The translations under genes and the position numbers were made by a program. The notes under the pieces were generated by a model. That model made no database searches and had not been told where the DNA came from. It worked only from the letters and a program-made list of their open reading frames with translations. Of a DNA stretch of 64,000 nucleotides, positions 56,313 to 64,000 are shown in pieces (within the stretch, counting starts at the first letter, position 1; each line of letters opens with the position of its first letter). Origin of the DNA: Rhipidocladum racemiflorum. Taxonomy: Eukaryota; Streptophyta; Magnoliopsida; Poales; Poaceae. The stretch covers positions 12,259,558 through 12,323,557 of the forward strand of contig CM070576.1 in assembly GCA_036346355.1 (NCBI GenBank), given 5' to 3'.

Positions 56313-59300
56313 TTCTCCCCCCCTTCAACAGGATTCAACCTCGAATCCAAAGGACGCCAAAATCAATGACAAAATCCCCAAGGGACAAACGGCTTCTCTG
56401 TAGCACAAAACATTCACACAACGACTAAAACCGGAACAAACAACAAACGAGTTCCCAAAACCAACACATAGAGAAAAAGTGTTGATCTAGCTCAACTAAG
56501 GGCAACCCCTCACAAATCGACCTTCACTTCAATTCCCCAACAGAATCTGCGTTTCAACCACAAAGGGCTCCATCAACCCAAAACGCTCGAATCCTCACGG
56601 CAAACACTTCATACTTCTATCACAACCAACCTTACTACCATACTCCATTAAACTCAACATGACATAATCAAAGGAAGTCACAATTCCTTTAACGACCTTT
56701 CTACATTCACGAAAATTTCCATCGAGTGTAAAACTAATTAAGGCAAACTTGCCCTTCCGATACACCATCATACTAACATTTTATTCCATCCTTTCCCAGA
56801 CAAGACTCAAATCCAAGAACAACTAGTGACGACAAATGCTCACGGCGAGGACAAATATCACCGAACTACCGTCAACTTCACTTCCACCCATCGCTACACT
56901 TAATAATGGTTAAACCCATACATCATCAACCTCCATCACAAACCACCCTTATACCACTAGGGTTCAACACCTAGCCCCAAGCTAGGATCGAAAAACCTTA
57001 CCAAACCACAATTGGTTCCTTTCTTAAGAGGGTCTCGCCCTCACACAAAAACACTTAGGTATCAACCCCAAGTGTACACACGACAACTCAAACCCAAAGC
57101 GTTAACAACCATTTTGGAAAGAATTCGGCAACATCCAAGCCAAATCACAAAGGAAGCATAAATCCCCTACACTACAACCAAAATACCATAATTTCTTCAT
57201 TCTTTCTTTTCATACTAGAAAGAAATGGACATCTCGATTCTTGACATGCATGCACACTTTTCAAGAGCACTCCGGATTAGTCATATATCCTTATATGACT
57301 TTCTCACCGACCTGGCTTGTCGACTCCTTTATGATTAATTATGCATAAACAATGTCTCGTTTTCCATTTTCACCCTTCATTCATCATGTAACAACGGCAC
57401 CGAATAATCATTCACCAAATGACTTCTTCCTCGGTATCAAATGATGGAAACACAATTAACATCGAAGGTTGCGGAAATTCATATAGACTATGACGGCGAC
57501 ATAGTTGTGATAAAACACCACGTCGTAAAAGACCCCACATCAGTTGAAAACTGAACTTGCACAACATTGCATTTCATCCAAATTCAACATTTTGGAAAAG
57601 AACATCAAAATTTCATGTCGAGCATCTGCTCCCACAACCATCACGAACTTCCTCAAGGAGAGGGAAACTCATTCCCAAAAGGGGAACACCTCACTAACAA
57701 AATCACTTTGTAAAACTTTCATAAAGTCCACCTTTTTGAAGCACTCGCAACATCACACATATTTTCAAAACAACTCCAACTCTAGCCAAAAAGAGTTACA
57801 CATTAAGGGCTCAACTCAAAAGTTTCCAACACAACCCTTTAAGACCATCTCGCTTCTTTTAAAATTAATTCCAAAGATAATCCAAAGGCGAATGCGAAAG
57901 GGCGCGATCGACTCAAAACTTTTGGATGTAAATCCAAACTCACAACACGAACTAAACAAATTCGCCAAAACCAAAGGTCGACACCAAACATTACGAGTTT
58001 TGGGGAAACTCAAACACAAAGATAAGGAACACCTTGACCGAAAACCCTTCAACCAAAATGGCAAACAACCAAACCAGGTCAAAAGCTTTTAAACACAAGC
58101 TCGACATAAAAGAACCATCTCTAGAATTCCACTACGCTTTCCATTAAAAGACTTTAATAATCACTTTTTACTCCCTGAGGAGCCCCAACACAATTCAACC
58201 AAAAGCTTCACAACAAATTCTTCCTCTAGTTACCATTCCCAAAACTTTTAATAAGGGTTTATGATGCTTATCAAGAAGGCACCCAACCAAGACTATAATG
58301 ATATGATCCCCACGGATCACCGAATCATAATACTTCTTATTCTAAATTTGAAACATAGTACTTCCACAAATCTTTCAGCAAGATCAATATATAAATTTCA
58401 TACCTCCTATCTATTCACGTCTCGATAACCGAACCTTATTCAGTTAAACAACGACTTCAACATGTAAATATTATCTCTACAAGACAAAGTTCATAGCTAG
58501 GATTCCAAGGCATACATTTATTAAGGATAAAACTCTATATCAGGTTAATTATCCATGGTTCACTCCATCACCACAGGTTACAACACCCTCCATTTAGTCA
58601 ATGGTTTCCAACAAGTATTCTACACAACTACCACCACTACTAAGTCATCAATAAAAACAAATGGGCATAATCATCAACCGATCAACATTACTTTTAGCTA
58701 CCCTATACATAGGTGATAACAAAATTACAACATACTCCAACTATTTAAAATAGATTGAAAACTAGCATTGAAGGGTCACAACTGCATACTTCCAAATATA
58801 CTAGTAGTTTGCAACAACATAAATAACCACTCCAATCAACTTCCAAATTAAAGTCACTAGTCTCTACTAATCAGTTAGATTAGCACATCTTTAAACACCA
58901 AGCAAAGCTTCTTAACAATATCAGCTTTACACCATCTTAATGTTTTAACTATGCATCAAGGTTTAAACTTTTAACATTAACGAGGATCATAAGCACTTTT
59001 AAAGCAAGGCAACAGATTCTAAGCATGAACATTAACACTTTCAATCATTCTCGCTAAGAGTGAACTACAACACTAGTAGTCTATTTATTCTCAAACTTAG
59101 AGATTTTACTCACATTGAATTGATTCAACTCAAAATTTAACTTAGCAACACATCAATCCATAAACCACATTGTTACCTACTACATAACATGCTAAACATC
59201 AATTCTTACTAGGGACAAACGATTTCAGTCAAAAGACTACTTACTTTGTTTACAACATTTTAGTTTTAAAACTCATCCCAAATTCATAAGGAAACTTGAC

Positions 59301-59701
59301 TCTCAAAATTGCAATGAGACAAACCCAAACTTGGTTATGCAAAGGAATTCTCCAAAACACTTTTCAATCTCAAAGACTTCCATAGAGGAAACTGGTTGGA
59401 AGACAACTTTTCTCGAAAGGGAACCAAGTGCTCCATTAACCTTTTCAAATAAAACCTTAACACCAAACCCCTAACTTTCACGACTCAAGAGGGGCTTTCA
59501 AAGATGATTTCTCAAACCAGTAAAATGATGAAATCAAACACCAGTTACTACTACGAAGCCACAGAACTTCAGCCTCGATACCAGTGTCCGCACAACTCCG
59601 AACAAAACTCCTTTAGCCTTGGAGACAAACAACCACAGGAATAAATCGAATGCTTGTTCTTCATAAAGCAATTAACAGGCATCAAAAACTGGAAAGGCGC
59701 C
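56313..59701 (-). mobile_element. Family-B interior, minus strand, non-coding
   Basis: This is collinear with the plus-strand B interior read backward: 56313-56350 matches 31460-31497 and 58270-58330 matches 27700-27760. It lacks the CACTA insertion; the empty site is near 58020. The 182-codon plus-strand ORF at 57544-58092 is antisense, Lys/Asn/Gln-rich and has no counterpart in the other copy, so it is not called. Otherwise the 3.4 kb hold no credible gene. Confidence 0.75.
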
Positions 59702-62700
59702 TATCGGGACCCCGAATTTGCAAATCCGGACCCTCTGTGTATTCAGCACTAGTCCAGGAACGCGCTAGTGCACACAGTCTTAACATCGGTAAATATCACA
59801 ATCATACCACTCGATACTAATAAAGTACTTTATTTAAATAGTCAAACTGGTTACTCGACCTTATGGTCAAGTCACAAATGCAATGCGCCTCGCAGGCGAA
59901 ACTTATTAAGAGAAAAATAGTAGCGGAAAATCAAATAACCGTGGCGCCATCCAAGATACCACAGGCAACCGATCGGGCTCGCTTCCCTAAGTAGACGGAT
60001 CCTCTTGGAGCTCCTCCTCCAAAGCTGGTGTCGTCTCCTCTTCAACTGGTGTTGCATTGTGGCAAGGGTGAGTACTTGGTACTCAGCAAGTCATGCACCT
60101 GAGAATCACGGCTAATATACTACATGCATGGCTTAATACAAAGGAGTGGCTCAAGGTATTTTTGCGAAACAGACATTTAACAAGTATCATAAGTAGATTC
60201 GAAAGCAGTAGAAACAAGTATAGCATAATTAACTTTTCAAGGAGTTTAATAAACATCTTTCCCATCCTAATCCACATTTCCATCAACATCATTATTAATC
60301 CAACCCAACCTTTCCAACCAAAGTTATTTTTTAGAAAATCTAACCCTTGACTGTAATTCCCGAGCGATGTCCAATACCGCGGACACGGCTATTCGAATAG
60401 ATTCTACACTCTGCAGAGGTTATGCACTTTACCCACAAGATACAGTCAAACACCACAAAGGCGAGTTCCCGTAACAAAGTCTTTCGGAAACCTCTAACAA
60501 TACAAGTGGTCATCCCCGGTTATTGCGCACTAACCCTTCCCTTAGCTAAGGCGAAGTCTAGGCCAATCAACCGTTAGATGGGTACCTGGCCTCACCCAGA
60601 CGCTCCCCGCACAACTTACACAAAGGGTGTAGTTGACCTCACGAGGTCCCACAGGTACGTTATTAGCAACTTAGTCAACTAGGTCCGTCCCATTACAGAC
60701 ATGTGGTTGCACGTTAGACCCAGTTCAAAGGCTTGCAAGGTTAAGTCCTTAGGGTGACCAGGGCAAGACTACCCGAAGAACCAAATCAACATCCCCAATG
60801 CCACAACTGGCCCACCTGATTATTCTTGCCACATGCCCGGTCGAAAAACCATTTATCAAACCCAGCTTGATTACCATGCACCACGTGCCATCAACATCAC
60901 ATGATACCTTTCCAAAACAGGTTCAATATATCATTAAGTCAATATTAACATTTGATTGTCCAAAATCATGTCATGAGCACGTAGCAGGTCTAAGCAGTAT
61001 ACTACAACGGTCTAAAACCCATGTTGGCAATTTAATAATGTCCAACTAGTAAACCACAACTAGGGTGACAAGGGGTCATGGCACATACTTAAATAATCAA
61101 GGTGTCATACAGCAAATTGGTACTTATCTAATCCCCCATATTTAAATAAAGTATTTTTCTATTTGAAATTAGCATGCAATAGGTTAAATCAAAATAAGTT
61201 TCAAAATAGGATCAACATGGTCAAAGCACAACTTGCCTTCAAAAAGTACTTGTTCTTGGTTTTGAGTTGGATCCTGAGTCAATACTTCTCCTTCGAATCC
61301 TTCCGGCACTTCATCGTCTACTCGTAAAGCGTGCAAATAGCAATACACAAATAAACAATAGGCAAAAAGTGTCCAAACATCCAAATAAAATACATAAACA
61401 GAGAGAACATAATTTTATGAGTTTTTAGAAACTGGAATCGTCAAATTTGGAGTTAAAATGCAAAAGTTATGATTATTTAAAGTTTAAATAATCAATTAAA
61501 TAATTTTACAGAGAAAAACTTTAGTCCAAAAATTAAATAAAATTCATATTTAGGTAGATCTCAATTTTATACAAATTTAGAAATTTGAATCACTCAAATC
61601 GGAGTTGAAACGCAAAAGTTATAAGCGTTTGAAGTTTGAAACAAAATCTGAAATCATTATTCCGAATTAATAAATCATTTTCTTTTTCGGAAATTAATTA
61701 TTGCGTCAGCGAGGACACGTGTCATCCTGTGATTGGTCGGCTGACGTCAGCCGGTCCATGGACGTGGTCCACGCTCGGCTCGGGTCTACCGTGGACTCGG
61801 TCCACGAATCGACGTGTCGCTGACATGTGGGTCCGCCTCGGGTGATGTCACTGCTGCGACGTCACGGGCTCACAATACGCCGAGTGGGACCGCCAGGACG
61901 TCATTGCCGACGTCGGCGCTCGGCCGAGACGGCCGTGACATCTTGAGCGCCATGGCGTCGGCGTGACGTCATGGTGCGATTTGACCGCGGCCGACATGTG
62001 GGCCCAGCGTGTCGGCGTCACGCACGCCAGCGTGGGCGATCGACGCGCGGCGGTCAGCCTTCCAGGCAGTGGCGCAATCTCGCCGTTAATTTGAAATTCA
62101 ACGGCCCAGTTAGATCTGAGTCTCACGCGTTTGGGTTAACGCATTTGATCTGGACCGTTGGATCTAGATCCGACGGTCGAGATTAGATCTGGGAATCGCA
62201 CGTGGTTCTCACCGGGGAATGACGTGCCGCAATCTGGGCCCTTGGATGAAGATCCGACGGCCGGTGGAGCTCGAACGACGGCAGCGATGGCTTAACTGGC
62301 GTGGCGCTGCTCACCGGCGCGGGGACGACGACCTAGCCGACGGCGTTTGGCGCGCCCGGCGGAGTGAGAGGTACCTACGGTGCGCTTTGGCTTGGGGTCT
62401 TGAATCGGGTCAACGGCGACGAGGACGGCGGACGGCGGCGAATTTGGCGAAACCGCCATGCTCCTTCTCCCTACTCCGGCGAGCTCTAGCGGCGCAACCA
62501 CGGCGGCTCAGGCGACGTTGTCTAGGGCTACGGGTGTGCAATGAAGCAGCGATCCCGACACGGGTGGCGGCGCAATAAATAGGGCCCTCGGCGTCAGTGA
62601 ACGCAGCGAATCCGAGGTCCTCTCCGTCGCGGCCGGCGAGTCCGGCGGACACGGTTAGGGTGACGTGGCACGCACGCCGCCGTTGGATCGAGATCCAGCG

Positions 62701-63207
62701 ACGCGAAGTTTGGGTCCGGGTCGGACTCGGGCGAACTGGCTGGCTCGGTCGGGCTCGGGCTCGGTGACGTGGCTCAATCGTGGCCGTTGGATCTGAATCC
62801 AACGGTCACGCGGTTAGGGCTCGGCCGAGTGGGTTCGGTCGAGTCACGTGGCTCGGGTCGGACTCGAACTCGAGTCTGACTCGGGCTCGGTCGGATGAAC
62901 AGTACAAACCCACTCGCATTTTCCAGCGATTTAATAATTAAAATAATTCCCAGTAATTCATTTAATTCATTAAAAATAGCAAAATACTCAGAAAAATTCC
63001 AGAAAAATTCTGGAAAATATTTTAGGGTATTTGGGACTCAAATAAAATATTTCCAACAAAATTTTATTTGCAAAATTAAATTCTTTAATTATTTCAAAAT
63101 GGAATAAATTCAAATAAATTCCAAATAAATTCCAGAAAATTCCAAAAATTCACCAAAGTGCCAAATCACACATGAATTTAAGAAAAGCAAAATTTTGGGG
63201 TGTTACA
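59702..63207 (-). repeat. Family-A 3' LTR, minus strand
   Basis: This LTR is 3506 bp and collinear with the plus-strand A LTRs. The 86-codon ORF is shortened to 66 codons (61384-61184) by loss of the upstream start. The GC-rich palindromes (near 62150 and 62780) and stem-loop are kept in diverged form. Confidence 0.88.
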
Positions 63208-63209
63208 AA

Positions 63210-63220
63210 CCTCCCCCCTT
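63210..63220 (-). other. Polypurine tract
   Basis: AAGGGGGGAGG on the minus strand, beside the 3' LTR. Confidence 0.8.
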
Positions 63221-63252
63221 AATAGAATCTCGTCCCCGAGATTCAGGGCTTA

Positions 63253-64000
63253 CTAAAGGAATAGGTTTGGAAACTCTTTCCTCAAATCCTCTTCGCGTTC
63301 CCAAGTTGCTTCACTCTCCGTGTGGTTGCTCCACTTGAACTCTCTGAAGCGGGTTGACTTATTTCTGGTCTCTCGATCCATAGTGTCCAAAATCTTTACG
63401 GGATGCTCCTTGTAAGTCAAATCTTCTTGCAACTCAATTGACTCTAGCGGTGTCTGTTCCTCAGGTACTCGGAGACACTTCTTCAACTGGGACACATGGA
63501 ATACATCATGCACTCCTGCTAACGACTGTGGCAACTCCAGCTGATAAGCAACTTCGCCTCTGCGGCTCAAAATCTTAAATGGTCCAACATAACGGGGTGC
63601 ATGTTTCCCTTTGGCATGGAACCTCTTAACTCCCCTAAGAGGCGTAACTCTGAGGTATACAAAGTCTTCTGGTTCAAAACTCAAGTCTCGGCGACGGTTG
63701 TCAGCATAACTCTTCTGTCGTGATTGGGCTATCTTCAATCTCTCCCTGATCATGGCAATCTGTTCCTCAGCCTCTTGAAGAATATCAGGCCCGAAGACAC
63801 GGCGCTCGCCGGTCTCATTCCAATTCAATGGCGTCCGACAGGGTCGACCATACAGTGCCTCAAAAGGTGACATCTCAGAACTAGCCTCGATAACTATTGT
63901 TGTAATCGAACTCGGCATACGGCAAACTCTTATCCCAAGAGGTAGCATAAGCCAATGCACAAGCTCTTAACATATCCTCCGAATCGATTGACTCTTTCGG
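63253..64000 (-). pseudogene. Gypsy integrase C-terminus and chromodomain
   Basis: Read on the minus strand, the frame runs through SSEMSPFEALYGRPCRTPLN (end of the integrase core), a Glu/Gln-rich helix (EAEEQIAMIRERLKIAQS) and GPFKILSRRGEVAYQLELP (GPF/Y module). DVFHVSQLKKCL follows, and the chromodomain EHPVKILDTMDRETRNKS...FKWSNHTESEATWEREEDL ends at PNLFL. The chromodomain is thought to guide integration to heterochromatin. The first 24 codons (63960-63889) are out of frame with the rest because of a small insertion near 63882 at a CAG-like site. The 5' part of the gene lies outside the window. Confidence 0.9.

Larger units (their letters stand above)
41283..59701 (-). mobile_element. Family-B element, minus strand, interrupted
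   Basis: The 3' LTR reads TGTAACACCCCGGC at 41283 and ends GTAGTGTCACA at 56312 on the plus strand, in two pieces (41283-42223 and 54907-56312) split by the full family-A element. The purine tract (TCTCCCCCCCTTC on plus) follows at 56313-56328, and the non-coding interior runs to 59701, where a second A element interrupts. The 5' end lies off the window. The insertion site is in copia gag, with left flank CTATT. Confidence 0.85.
59702..64000 (-). mobile_element. Family-A gypsy, minus strand, partial
   Basis: The 3' LTR (59702-63207) and the 3' end of pol of a second A element; the rest is off the right edge. The LTR starts TATCGGGACCCC on the plus strand, where TGTCGGG is expected, and ends GGGGTGTTACA. 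The left flank GGCGCC would hold the target duplication. It interrupts the minus-strand B element in the same orientation. It is more diverged from the 42224 copy than that copy's LTRs are from each other. Confidence 0.88.

Noticed and set aside
57544..58092. 182-aa plus-strand ORF rich in Lys, Asn and Gln
   Set aside because: It is antisense to a family-B interior, and the collinear copy near 27900-30000 does not keep the frame. It has no recognisable domain.

Overview
The window is a stack of nested transposable elements from a plant nuclear genome, almost certainly a grass (Poaceae). The evidence is several Ty3/gypsy and Ty1/copia LTR retrotransposons with initiator-Met-tRNA primer sites (TGGTATCAGAGC), CACTA (En/Spm) termini with a TNP2-type transposase remnant, an Ac/Ds-like hAT element and a Tourist-like MITE. 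I found no host protein-coding gene, tRNA gene or CRISPR array. The only RNA-gene-like sequence is a 5S rRNA-derived segment inside a CACTA element.

Two gypsy families dominate. Family A has LTRs of about 3.5 kb (TGTAACACCCC...GGTCCCGACA) and encodes a chromodomain-type gag-pol. It is present as a solo LTR (10618-14191), a full-length element (42224-54901) and the 3' part of a minus-strand element that runs off the right edge (59702-64000). Family B has LTRs of about 2.1-2.6 kb (TGTGACAC...GTGTTACA). Its internal region has no recognisable gag-pol, so it looks like a large non-autonomous derivative (LARD). Copies are 6494-33728 (plus, heavily interrupted), 6900-9505 (solo), 20986-23528 (minus, truncated), 35900-38026 (solo) and 41283-59701 onward (minus, interrupted).

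Left part, 1-6493: a minus-strand gypsy LTR and leader; unassigned DNA; a CACTA element with a broken TNP2 gene; and a 0.7 kb fold-back array. Middle, 6494-33728: one family-B element bounded by the 5-bp duplication ATATC. Its 5' LTR was hit by a solo B LTR (duplication CTCTC, itself carrying a MITE), a solo A LTR (ACACC) and a copia element (GTATG). The copia element contains a CACTA end and a truncated minus-strand B element. The B internal region holds an Ac/Ds-like hAT (8-bp duplication AATGGTGG) and a 1.45 kb CACTA (TAT) carrying the 5S-derived sequence.

Right part, 33729-64000: CACTA remnants; a minus-strand copia pol split by a solo B LTR (CCTTT) just upstream of the YVDD box; a second copia gag on the plus strand cut by a minus-strand B element; and, inside that B element's LTR, the full-length family-A element (GCAAT). 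A second A element interrupts the B internal region near the right edge.

The most useful observation is technical or epigenetic. Differences between the family-A copies, including those that break the gag-pol frames, cluster at CAG/CTG trinucleotides. This resembles consensus error at CHG-methylated cytosines more than ordinary mutation, so the full-length A element may be more intact than the sequence suggests.
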